From an uncultured Clostridia bacterium (GTDB lineage: Bacteria > Bacillota > Clostridia > TANB77 > CAG-508), in the NCBI GenBank assembly GCA_944392425.1, contig CALXWM010000018.1:1-32132 (forward strand): a stretch of DNA of 32,132 bases, given 5' to 3'. Made by a program: the position numbers and the translations under genes. Below the pieces are notes generated by a model. It was not told where the DNA came from and searched no databases. It worked only from the letters and a program-made list of their open reading frames with translations. Of this stretch, positions 7,353-14,328 are shown piece after piece. How positions within the stretch are numbered: the stretch's first letter is position 1; every line of letters starts with the position of its first letter.

Positions 7353-8879
7353 TTATTTTTCTTCTTTTTTTCGTTTTTCGTTTACTTCCATCATTTTTCT
7401 TCTGACTTTTACTTTTTTATCACTATCTTTAATTGATTCTATTCTATCTTTATACTTTGTATTAAATTTACTTTTTATAGAACTGTCTCTTCTTTCAAAA
7501 GGTTTTCTTCCTGATTTTTGAAATTTTTTATCCTTTTTTTCACGTTTTTTGATTTCTCGCTTAGACTCTTTTAATCTAGAGTTTAAAAACATATATTGAC
7601 TGTCATTTTGCATATCTTCAAATTTTAGTTCATCACATATTAATTGTATAATTGTAGAAGCTATAACATCTGAATCATGTCTTATAGAGTCTCCTTCAAC
7701 TTTAGATAAGTTTCTTTGAACAAGTCTTACTCCAAGCTCTTTTGCCTTATTTGTATCTGGCATTACTATGTCAGAGCCTTTTAAATTGTACTTTTTAATA
7801 AATTCTGGTACTATTTCTCCAGTATCATATATGCAATAATCTATAATTCCTGTTCCAACATAATCGTTTATAGCTTTAATGTGGTCTGATAAAGTATATT
7901 CATCAGTTTGTCCAAGTTCTGTCATTATATTACTTACATATATTTTCATAGCAGAACTTTCGCGAATAGCTTTTGCTATGCCTTTTACTAAAAGATTTGG
8001 TATAACGTTTGTATAAAGACTTCCCGGTCCTATAACAATAGCATCCGCTTCCTTAATTGCATTTATAACTCCCGGTGCAGGACTGCAATTTGTAGGGCTG
8101 ATAAATATTCTATTTATTTTACTTGCATGCTCACTTACGTATTCTGGTATATTATCTCTGTTTTCTATAACTGTTCCATCATCTAGCTCTGCACAAATTT
8201 TTATTTCTTCTAATGTAACCGGTAAAACTTTACCTGTTATGTTAAGCACTTCTTTTGAGCTTTCTATTGATTTAGTAAAATCTTTATGAACGTTATTCAT
8301 TGCCAAAAAGTAAATATCTCCAAAGCTTAAATTTTTAAGCTGACCTGATATAAATTTAGTATCTAGCAAGTTTTCCATTTCATTTTCATTATATGAAAGT
8401 GCAATCAAACTTTCTTTAATATCATTTAAAGGTAATACTTGAAGTGCCTTTCTTGAATCTGTAGGAGTTTTGCCATAATCTGATACAGTAACAATTGCGG
8501 TTATGTTATCTGTGTAATTCTTAAGACCTTTAAGCACTGTATTAAGTCCGCTTCCTCCACCTATTACAACAATCTTAGGTCCTTGATTATACACCTTTTT
8601 ATTGAAGATAAGTTTATTTATATTTTGAGTTTCTTTTCTAGTATCGCTTTCTTCTATTAAAAGTTCTAAGGTTCTTTTTTGCATAAACACAAAACCTATT
8701 ACTATAGCAGTAAAGCCTATTACAAATGATACTACAATTTTTAATATTTCTACTACTCCTAGAGTATTAAAATATAATAAGTTTGAAATTCCATAGCCAA
8801 CCAGTACAACTCCAACTAATATTAAAAGCATCCATCTTTTCATTTTTGCTTTTGAAGTAAACCATTTAAAAAATCCCAT
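7353..8879 (-). CDS. yvcK: YvcK/CofD-family protein (gluconeogenesis factor) with membrane anchor
   Basis: YvcK proteins bind UDP-sugars and are needed for normal cell shape and for growth on gluconeogenic carbon sources; they share the CofD fold. The core starts at about residue 101 with KIVVIGGGSGLNTVLKGLK, then TVSDYGKTPTDSRKALQVLPLND (cited in part), LSFGDIYFLAMNN, FISPTNCSPAPGVINAI and AIVIGPGSLYTNVIPNLLV. Two hydrophobic segments (about 15-37 and 43-66) precede it, so the protein is probably membrane-anchored. From about residue 434 there is a 75-residue, very Lys/Arg-rich tail that is not part of the fold. murB lies just upstream, the usual partner; rapZ and whiA, commonly part of this cluster, are absent. 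Confidence 0.92.
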   Translation of the reverse strand: MGFFKWFTSKAKMKRWMLLILVGVVLVGYGISNLLYFNTLGVVEILKIVVSFVIGFTAIVIGFVFMQKRTLELLIEESDTRKETQNINKLIFNKKVYNQGPKIVVIGGGSGLNTVLKGLKNYTDNITAIVTVSDYGKTPTDSRKALQVLPLNDIKESLIALSYNENEMENLLDTKFISGQLKNLSFGDIYFLAMNNVHKDFTKSIESSKEVLNITGKVLPVTLEEIKICAELDDGTVIENRDNIPEYVSEHASKINRIFISPTNCSPAPGVINAIKEADAIVIGPGSLYTNVIPNLLVKGIAKAIRESSAMKIYVSNIMTELGQTDEYTLSDHIKAINDYVGTGIIDYCIYDTGEIVPEFIKKYNLKGSDIVMPDTNKAKELGVRLVQRNLSKVEGDSIRHDSDVIASTIIQLICDELKFEDMQNDSQYMFLNSRLKESKREIKKREKKDKKFQKSGRKPFERRDSSIKSKFNTKYKDRIESIKDSDKKVKVRRKMMEVNEKRKKEEK

Positions 8880-8957
8880 AATTTAATCCTTTCTGCATCT
8901 TCAATCATTTTTTAGAATTTGTTTTGTGATTTCGTACTTATCTATTATTCTAATGCT

Positions 8958-10007
8958 TTAATCTTCTCCAATTATTTTTACTTCTTCTTCTATAGTTTTT
9001 CCAAACTTTTCATATACTTTTTCTTTTACATAGTTTATTAAATTTACTATATCTTTTGCTGTAGCATTTTTCTCATTTATTATAAAGCCTGCGTGTTTAT
9101 TAGACACTTGTGCTCCCCCTATACTATACCCTTTTAAACCGGATTCGTCAATAAGTTTTGCAGTAATAAAATCTGTTCCTCTTTTAAATGTACTTCCTGC
9201 ACTTGGCTTATCTAGTGGTTGAGTAGCCTTTCTTTTTTCTGCATATTCATGCATTTTGGCCTTTATTTCTTCCTGATTACCTTTCTGAAGTTTTAATGTT
9301 GTTTCTAATATAACGGTGTTTAAATTTTGAAATATACTTTTTCTATACTCAAAATTATGTTCATTATTAGCTATTGTTTTTATTTCATAAGTGTTTAAAT
9401 CAAAATATTTTGTGCTTACAACTATATCTTTCATTTCTACTCCATAAGCACCTGCATTCATATAAATTGCTCCGCCAATTGTGCCTGGTATGCCCCCTGC
9501 AAATTCAAAGCCTGATAAGCTATTGTCTAATAAAATTTTTGCAAGTAAGGCATTTGTCATACCGGATGAAACTGTGACATAGTAATTTTTATCTTCATTA
9601 TTTGCTTGACTTAGCCCTAAATTTGTCGTTTTGCTTTGCTTTTCTTCTATATTTGCATTGATGCTGTCTATAACGGAATAATCATTAGCTATATATTTTA
9701 TAACTAAGCCTCTTATGCCTCCATCTTTTACTAAGAGATTCGTACCATTGCCAACTATTGTGATTGGCATGCTATACTCACTTGCATCTTCTTTGTTTTT
9801 ATTATATGTATCTACTTTTTGCCATGTTTGATTAATCCTTGCAAATTTATTATTTTTAACAAATTCTAAGACCTTAAGTAATTTTTCTTGTGAATCTATT
9901 GTAATAAATATGTCTACATTTCCACCCACCTTAAAGCTTGTATGTTTGCTCATTGGTTCATTGTATTTAACTTTACTTGCACCTAAAATATATTCTAACT
10001 CTTTCAA
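8958..10007 (-). CDS. murB: UDP-N-acetylenolpyruvoylglucosamine reductase MurB
   Basis: FAD- and NADPH-dependent enzyme that completes UDP-N-acetylmuramic acid synthesis. Visible motifs: SKHTSFKVGG (20-29), the FAD-binding TIVGNGTNLLVKDGG (83-97), GGIPGTIGGAIYMNAGAYG (171-189), FEYRKSIF with Y221/R222, PSAGSTFKR with catalytic Ser272, and EEEVKIIG with the C-terminal Glu near 341. The length of 349 aa exceeds the roughly 300 of typical clostridial MurB. Extra sequence lies at about 56-80 and 115-142, both low-complexity and polar. The start codon is TTG at 10007, supported by GGAGG five bases upstream; the next in-frame Met (residue 19) would cut into the conserved N-terminus. Confidence 0.93.
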   Translation of the reverse strand: MKELEYILGASKVKYNEPMSKHTSFKVGGNVDIFITIDSQEKLLKVLEFVKNNKFARINQTWQKVDTYNKNKEDASEYSMPITIVGNGTNLLVKDGGIRGLVIKYIANDYSVIDSINANIEEKQSKTTNLGLSQANNEDKNYYVTVSSGMTNALLAKILLDNSLSGFEFAGGIPGTIGGAIYMNAGAYGVEMKDIVVSTKYFDLNTYEIKTIANNEHNFEYRKSIFQNLNTVILETTLKLQKGNQEEIKAKMHEYAEKRKATQPLDKPSAGSTFKRGTDFITAKLIDESGLKGYSIGGAQVSNKHAGFIINEKNATAKDIVNLINYVKEKVYEKFGKTIEEEVKIIGED

Positions 10008-10054
10008 ATAAGCCTCCTTGATTTTTGAAGTATTTCTTATTATTTTATGCCATT

Positions 10055-10083
10055 ATTTTATCATTATTATTTGATTTTTACAA
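10055..10083 (-). promoter_or_regulatory. Candidate sigma-A promoter for murB-yvcK
   Basis: On the minus strand TTGTAA (10078-10083) and TAAAAT (10055-10060) are 17 bases apart. They lie about 50 bases upstream of the murB TTG start and just downstream of the gerW terminator, which makes murB the likely head of a new transcript. Confidence 0.6.
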
Positions 10084-10146
10084 TATTTAATGTGTTTTCC
10101 TAAACATAAAAAATTACCACCAAATGAGCTTGTTTTATTTGCAATA

Positions 10147-10182
10147 AAAATTAGCACTAATTTAATTAAGATTAGTGCTAAT
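10147..10182 (-). terminator. Terminator downstream of gerW
   Basis: ATTAGCACTAAT (10150-10161) and ATTAGTGCTAAT (10171-10182) form a perfect 12-bp stem with a 9-base loop. On the minus strand it is followed by TTTTT. It lies 15 bases past the gerW stop. Confidence 0.85.
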
Positions 10183-10197
10183 AAAACTTAAGACTTT

Positions 10198-10770
10198 TTA
10201 CATATCTGTTTCATCATATTCTATATCATAAGTAGGCTCTACATTTACATTTCCACTTGGTCTTTGCTTTACTTCTGTTGTAGTTCCATTTGGAGTTGTT
10301 GTTATTTTTACTTCACTATTTTTTCCATCTTTCATTGCTTCTTTTTGCAATTTATTAAGTTTTATTCCATTCATTGTTTTTCCAAGCATTTCACTTAATT
10401 TGTCTGCTAAATCAGGTACTAAGTCTAGTAACTTATCAACAGATGATGAATGTTCTACTGGTAAAAGCTTTACTCCACTTGCTTGTACAACAATAAATGC
10501 TATTGGAGATATGCTAACTCCTGCTCCTGAGCCTCCTCCAAATGGTAGTCTTTCTTTTGGCATTTCTTGCTCTTTTTTGGCAGGGTCTTTTGTCTTTCCA
10601 TTAAATTCACTTCCACCTGCTGCAAATCCAAAATTTACTTTAGATATTGGTATTATTACCACATTATTTGATGTTTGAATTGGGTCACCAACAATTGTAT
10701 TAACATCAACCATTTCTTTAATACTGTTCATTGCAGTATTCATTAATCCTTCAATTGGATATTCACTCAT
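10198..10770 (-). CDS. ytfJ: GerW-family sporulation protein (YtfJ)
   Basis: YtfJ/GerW is a forespore protein of spore formers implicated in spore germination. The start EYPIEGLMNTAMNSIKEMVD, the VIIPISKVNFGFAAGGSEF strand and the glycine-rich LPFGGGSGAGVSISPIAF are diagnostic. The C-terminal part (about 130-190) is polar, Thr/Asn-rich and probably disordered. The length is 190 aa. The upstream neighbour is DUF2953, the pairing seen in Bacillus (ytfI-ytfJ), but here a 121-bp repeat has come between them. A strong terminator follows. Confidence 0.92.
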   Translation of the reverse strand: MSEYPIEGLMNTAMNSIKEMVDVNTIVGDPIQTSNNVVIIPISKVNFGFAAGGSEFNGKTKDPAKKEQEMPKERLPFGGGSGAGVSISPIAFIVVQASGVKLLPVEHSSSVDKLLDLVPDLADKLSEMLGKTMNGIKLNKLQKEAMKDGKNSEVKITTTPNGTTTEVKQRPSGNVNVEPTYDIEYDETDM

Positions 10771-10816
10771 TTTTAATCACATTCCTTTCTTGTTTTTATT
10801 CATAGTTTTGAGCTTC

Positions 10817-10937
10817 ACTTCAATATATTTTCTTGAGCATTTCAAGTGAGCGTAGGCGACGTAGGAGCGAAGCGTAAAGTGCGAGCGCTGAGCATAGCGA
10901 ACCGCGAAGTGAAATGTGAAAGAGTGTATATTGAAGT
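10817..10937 (+). repeat. Dispersed GC-rich intergenic repeat, copy 2
   Basis: The ends ACTTCAATATA (10817-10827) and TATATTGAAGT (10927-10937) are perfect inverted repeats, and CATTTCA pairs with TGAAATG further in. The centre GTGCGAGCGCTGAGCATAGC and the following GAACCGCGAAG are nearly identical to copy 3. The GC content contrasts sharply with the AT-rich flanks. It lies between DUF2953 and gerW, and no reading frame is evident. Confidence 0.8.
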
Positions 10938-10951
10938 TTAGTCAAATCATT

Positions 10952-11572
10952 TTAACTTTTGCATACTGCTTTAAAAATATGCAATAATTTTATAGTTATT
11001 ATGCAACTAAATTGTAAAAAAAATACATTTTTATTTAAATAAATTGGTGTTATTTTATAATTATGGTTTTTGTATTTTTCTACATCTGCTACATATGGAA
11101 GAGCTACTGCAATAAATATACTAACAATTGAACTAGCGATTGCTGTGAAAGCAGCATCTTCTGTTCCTAGTTCTAATTCTAAATTGCTTTTTTGTAGATT
11201 AAGTAAAGGTACTATTTTTTTAGATAATTCTTTTGCTTTTTGTTTGTCTTCTTCTATATTTTTATGTTTTTTTATTTCTTTATCTATTTGTTTCAGCATT
11301 ATATTTTTTATTTTATTATTGTCTAATTTGATTGATAATATTGGTAACTTTTCAAATACAAGTATCTTTAGTTTTATTGAAAAGTTTAAATAGTCTAGAA
11401 AATTTAGTTTTAGCTTATCATCTTTTTCATAAAGCAATATATCTAATATTTTTATGGCGTCTTCTATATTTTCTATATTTATGTTTTTTATTACTACTTT
11501 AATATTTGCAGTTGTTAATATAGCTATTAGCAATACTAAAATAATTAGTAATGAAAAAAGAAAAACTATCAC
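10952..11572 (-). CDS. DUF2953 domain-containing membrane protein
   Basis: A 206-aa protein with an N-terminal membrane segment (about 2-20), a central Lys-rich region (about 90-118), the LELELGTEDAAFTAIASSIVSIF motif typical of DUF2953 (about 135-157; cited in part) and a further hydrophobic stretch near the C-terminus. Function is unknown; in spore formers the family is regularly next to ytfJ/gerW, as here. The start codon is GTG at 11572, chosen because GGAGGA precedes it at good spacing. It follows scpA with a 35-base gap; scpB, expected between them, is missing. Confidence 0.82.
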   Translation of the reverse strand: MIVFLFSLLIILVLLIAILTTANIKVVIKNINIENIEDAIKILDILLYEKDDKLKLNFLDYLNFSIKLKILVFEKLPILSIKLDNNKIKNIMLKQIDKEIKKHKNIEEDKQKAKELSKKIVPLLNLQKSNLELELGTEDAAFTAIASSIVSIFIAVALPYVADVEKYKNHNYKITPIYLNKNVFFLQFSCIITIKLLHIFKAVCKS

Positions 11573-11607
11573 AAGAACTCCTCCTTGATAATAGTTTTTC
11601 CATTTTT

Positions 11608-12369
11608 TTACTTTATATACTTAATTTTTTTGTCTACATCAATTTCTCCAAATAATTCTTCTTGTTTTGTTACTACTTTGCTTCTTCTAGACATTTCTAA
11701 AAGTCCTGAAAATGCTGTAACCACTTCCTGTGGTTTGCATTTTTTTAATGAAAATAATTTATTAAAGACAAAATGTTTATTTTTTACTAGTGCTCTAAAC
11801 ATTGTTTTAACAGAGTCGCCAACTGTATAGTTTTCAACTATTGCTATTTTTTCAATATTTTTTGCATTATGGTTTATTTTATTTGCATTTTTGTTCAAAA
11901 TGCCTTCGTATGTATCGTAGATGTCTTTTACTGTGAATTTAATTTCTAAATCCGTTCTTTTTGGTACTTCAATTGCCTCTGGAAGTCTATATGCTCTTTT
12001 ATTATTTGCACTATACATTTCTCTAAATTTGTTTGTTATTTCTTTGTATTGCTTATACTCTATAATTCTTCTAATAAGTTCTTCTTCTGAAAGCATTTCT
12101 TCCTCTTCTTCCTGTCTTGGAAGTAATTTTTTTGACTTTATGTAAAGAAGATTTGATGCCATTACTAAAAACTCACTAGTTACTTCTAAGTTCATTTGTT
12201 CTGCCATATTAATATATTCTATATACTGGTCTGTTATTTTACTTAGAGATATATCATATATGTCCATTTTATTTTCATCAATTAAGTGGCATAACAAATC
12301 TAATGGTCCTTCAAAGTTTTCCAATTTAATTTTGTATTTGTTTATTTCTAGTGTAAATACGTTTTGCAT
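11608..12369 (-). CDS. scpA: Segregation and condensation protein A
   Basis: Kleisin subunit of the bacterial SMC-ScpAB condensin. The N-terminal SMC-head-binding part reads YKIKLENFEGPLDLLCHLID, then MDIYDISLSKITDQYIEYI and EFLVMASNLLYIKSKKLLP, all standard for ScpA. The C-terminal winged-helix region ends with the VVTAFSGLLEMSRRSKVVTKQ block (cited in part). The 253-aa length is normal. The partner gene scpB is not adjacent. It lies downstream of recX, separated by a short palindromic repeat. Confidence 0.93.
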   Translation of the reverse strand: MQNVFTLEINKYKIKLENFEGPLDLLCHLIDENKMDIYDISLSKITDQYIEYINMAEQMNLEVTSEFLVMASNLLYIKSKKLLPRQEEEEEMLSEEELIRRIIEYKQYKEITNKFREMYSANNKRAYRLPEAIEVPKRTDLEIKFTVKDIYDTYEGILNKNANKINHNAKNIEKIAIVENYTVGDSVKTMFRALVKNKHFVFNKLFSLKKCKPQEVVTAFSGLLEMSRRSKVVTKQEELFGEIDVDKKIKYIK

Positions 12370-12391
12370 TTTGATTCCTTTCTCGTGTTAA

Positions 12392-12435
12392 TGTGTCAAT
12401 AGAGACGCCCCATTGACAGCCTATTCATTGACACT
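12392..12435. repeat. TGTCAA / GACGTCCC-type palindromic repeat, copy 1
   Basis: The minus strand carries TGTCAATGGGGCGTCTCTAT followed by TGACACA, preceded by another AGTGTCAATGA. The same pattern recurs at 26913-26965 (TGTCAAAAAGGAACGTCCCC then GCTGACACA). The ends are inverted repeats (TGTCAA / TTGACA). The repeat overlaps the last codons of recX and includes its stop. Confidence 0.65.
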
Positions 12436-12916
12436 CTTCCATCGCTTCATCAATACTTTCAGTTCTATACCCTTTTTTCAACAGATAATTTTTAATATCT
12501 TCTTTTTCTAAACTAGATTTTTTTATAGCTATATTTTTTGCCGACTGTATTTCATAATCTATTAGTGTATCTAAGTTATTTGAAATATAATCATCTATAA
12601 TGTTTTTGCCAAGACCTTTTGACATAAGTTTGTACTTAATTTCTTTTATAGACAAATTCTTAAGAGCTATAAACTCATTTATAGCTCTTTTTATGTAATT
12701 GCTGTCATCTATATAGCCATTTTCTTTTAGTTCTTCTATTGCTTCATCTAAAAGCTCTTCATCTATAACTTTATTAAATTTTAGCCTAACTTCGCTTTCT
12801 GTTCTTTTTTTAAAAGAAATGTATTTTAAAATTTTAGTTTTAGCAAAGTCTAATTCTTCTAAACTGTATTTTTTTGAAAAATCATTTTCTTTTTTTACAT
12901 ACTCAAATTGTTTCAT
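12425..12916 (-). CDS. recX: Regulatory protein RecX
   Basis: RecX binds the RecA filament and modulates strand exchange. The 163-aa protein shows the tandem three-helix repeats of the family: LDFAKTKILKYISFKKRTESEV (cited in part), the AIEELKENGYIDDSNYIKRA core, and LKNLSIKEIKYKLMSKGLG. It is directly downstream of recA with a 9-base gap, the classical arrangement. Its RBS (GAGGAAT) is inside the end of recA and rather distant (about 16 bases). The last codons (TGT CAA TGA) lie inside a palindromic repeat, so the C-terminus may have been changed by repeat insertion. Confidence 0.9.
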   Translation of the reverse strand: MKQFEYVKKENDFSKKYSLEELDFAKTKILKYISFKKRTESEVRLKFNKVIDEELLDEAIEELKENGYIDDSNYIKRAINEFIALKNLSIKEIKYKLMSKGLGKNIIDDYISNNLDTLIDYEIQSAKNIAIKKSSLEKEDIKNYLLKKGYRTESIDEAMEECQ

Positions 12917-12925
12917 TTTTTAAAA

Positions 12926-13999
12926 TTATTCCTCATCATCAGTTGGTTCTATATCTTGTTCTTCGTCAACAACTTCTTCACCTAGGCTTTGTTCAAATGC
13001 TTCATTGAAATTATTTCTAATTTTTTCTTCTATTTCTTTCATAACTTCTGGGTTATCTTCTAAATACTTTTTAGCATTTTCTCTACCTTGTCCAATTCTT
13101 GCGCCATTATAGCCAAACCAAGAGCCACTCTTTTCTACTAAGCCTAAGTTAATACCTAGGTCTAATATGTTACCTGATTTTGAGATACCTTTTCCATATA
13201 CTATATCAAATTCTGCCTCTCTGAAAGGTGGAGCTACTTTATTTTTTACTACTTTTACTCTAACTCTGTTACCTGTTACTTCGCCGTCTTGTTTTATGTT
13301 TTCAATTTTTCTAATATCCATTCTAACTGAAGCATAGAATTTTAGTGCTCTACCACCCGGAGTTGTTTCAGGGTTTCCAAACATAATGCCAACTTTTTCT
13401 CTTAATTGGTTAATAAATACTATTACACTATTTGATTTATTGATTACACCTGCTAGTTTTCTTAAAGCTTGTGACATAAGTCTTGCCTGCAGACCAACGT
13501 GTGCATCTCCCATATCGCCATCTATTTCAGCTTTTGGTACTAATGCTGCAACTGAGTCAACTACTATTATATCGATTGCTCCACTTCTAACTAAAGCTTC
13601 TGCTATTTCTAGTGCTTGCTCGCCTGTATCTGGTTGAGATACTATTAAATTATCTATATCTACACCTAAGTGTTTTGCATAAACTGGGTCTAATGCGTGT
13701 TCTGCATCTATAAAAGCTGCCTCTCCGCCCATTTTTTGAGCTTCTGCAATCATATGTAATGCAAGTGTTGTTTTTCCTGAAGATTCAGGACCATATACTT
13801 CTATAATTCTTCCCTTAGGAATACCACCTATACCTAATGCTATATCTAAGCTTAAAGCTCCTGTTGGTATTGCCTCAACATTCATTGCTTTAAACTCTCC
13901 TAGTTTCATTACTGAACCTTTACCAAATTGTTTTTCTATTTGTCCTAATGCTGCCTCTAATGCCTTTTGTTTTTCTACATTTGCTTTTTCTGTACTCAT
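12926..13999 (-). CDS. recA: Recombinase RecA
   Basis: ATP-dependent DNA strand-exchange protein and co-protease for LexA. The Walker A motif is GPESSGKTT (70-78). Other standard blocks are [71 protein letters not shown], the L1 loop [11 protein letters not shown], and [20 protein letters not shown] with loop L2. The acidic C-terminal tail ([17 protein letters not shown]) is usual. At 357 aa it is full length. It has its own promoter with a LexA-like palindrome, and recX follows. Confidence 0.98.
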   Translation of the reverse strand: MSTEKANVEKQKALEAALGQIEKQFGKGSVMKLGEFKAMNVEAIPTGALSLDIALGIGGIPKGRIIEVYGPESSGKTTLALHMIAEAQKMGGEAAFIDAEHALDPVYAKHLGVDIDNLIVSQPDTGEQALEIAEALVRSGAIDIIVVDSVAALVPKAEIDGDMGDAHVGLQARLMSQALRKLAGVINKSNSVIVFINQLREKVGIMFGNPETTPGGRALKFYASVRMDIRKIENIKQDGEVTGNRVRVKVVKNKVAPPFREAEFDIVYGKGISKSGNILDLGINLGLVEKSGSWFGYNGARIGQGRENAKKYLEDNPEVMKEIEEKIRNNFNEAFEQSLGEEVVDEEQDIEPTDDEE

Positions 14000-14018
14000 A
14001 ATTTTCCTCCTATTAATT

Positions 14019-14030
14019 AAACATTTGTTT
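14019..14030 (-). promoter_or_regulatory. Candidate LexA (SOS) box of recA
   Basis: AAACATTTGTTT is a near-perfect palindrome resembling the Firmicute LexA site GAACnnnnGTTC. It starts 11 bases after the recA -10 box, overlapping the expected transcription start, which is a standard repressing position. Confidence 0.65.
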
Positions 14031-14041
14031 GTACATCACTT

Positions 14042-14069
14042 ATTATATACTAACAAAAAAATTTGTCAA
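14042..14069 (-). promoter_or_regulatory. recA promoter
   Basis: On the minus strand TTGACA (14064-14069) and TATAAT (14042-14047) are both perfect sigma-A hexamers, separated by 16 bases. They lie about 45 bases upstream of the recA ATG. Confidence 0.85.
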
Positions 14070-14107
14070 GTATTTTACAAACATTTTTTTGATTTTAATT
14101 TTTTACT

Positions 14108-14318
14108 AGTTACAATTCACAGTTATTTTTTCAAAGCTACAATATATATTCCAGAGCTTTTAGCGAGCGGAGCTGACTCAGGGTGCGATATATTAAAGTC
14201 TTTATCATAGAAGCGTAGTCGGAGCGTGCGAGCGATGAGCATAAGCGAACCGCGAAGGAAACGCGGAGGAATGTATATTGGAGCTTAAGTAATAAAAATT
14301 AAGCTGTGAATTGTAACT
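14108..14318. repeat. Perfect 15-bp inverted repeat enclosing dispersed repeat copy 3
   Basis: AGTTACAATTCACAG (14108-14122) and CTGTGAATTGTAACT (14304-14318) are exact reverse complements about 180 bases apart. They enclose repeat copy 3 and a nested GCTTAA / TTAAGC hairpin (14283-14304). The arrangement looks like a pre-existing hairpin into whose loop the repeat was inserted, or an extended outer stem of the repeat itself. It fills most of the gene-free interval 14070-14328; nothing else was recognised there. Confidence 0.75.
14135..14285 (+). repeat. Dispersed GC-rich intergenic repeat, copy 3
   Basis: The ends AGCTACAATATATATTCC (14135-14152) and GGAATGTATATTGGAGCT (14268-14285) are inverted repeats with two mismatches. 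The core GTGCGAGCGATGAGCATAAG, then CGAACCGCGAAGG, matches copy 2. It lies downstream of the oligopeptide-binding protein gene and upstream of the recA promoter. Confidence 0.8.
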
Positions 14319-14328
14319 CTTTAGTTCA

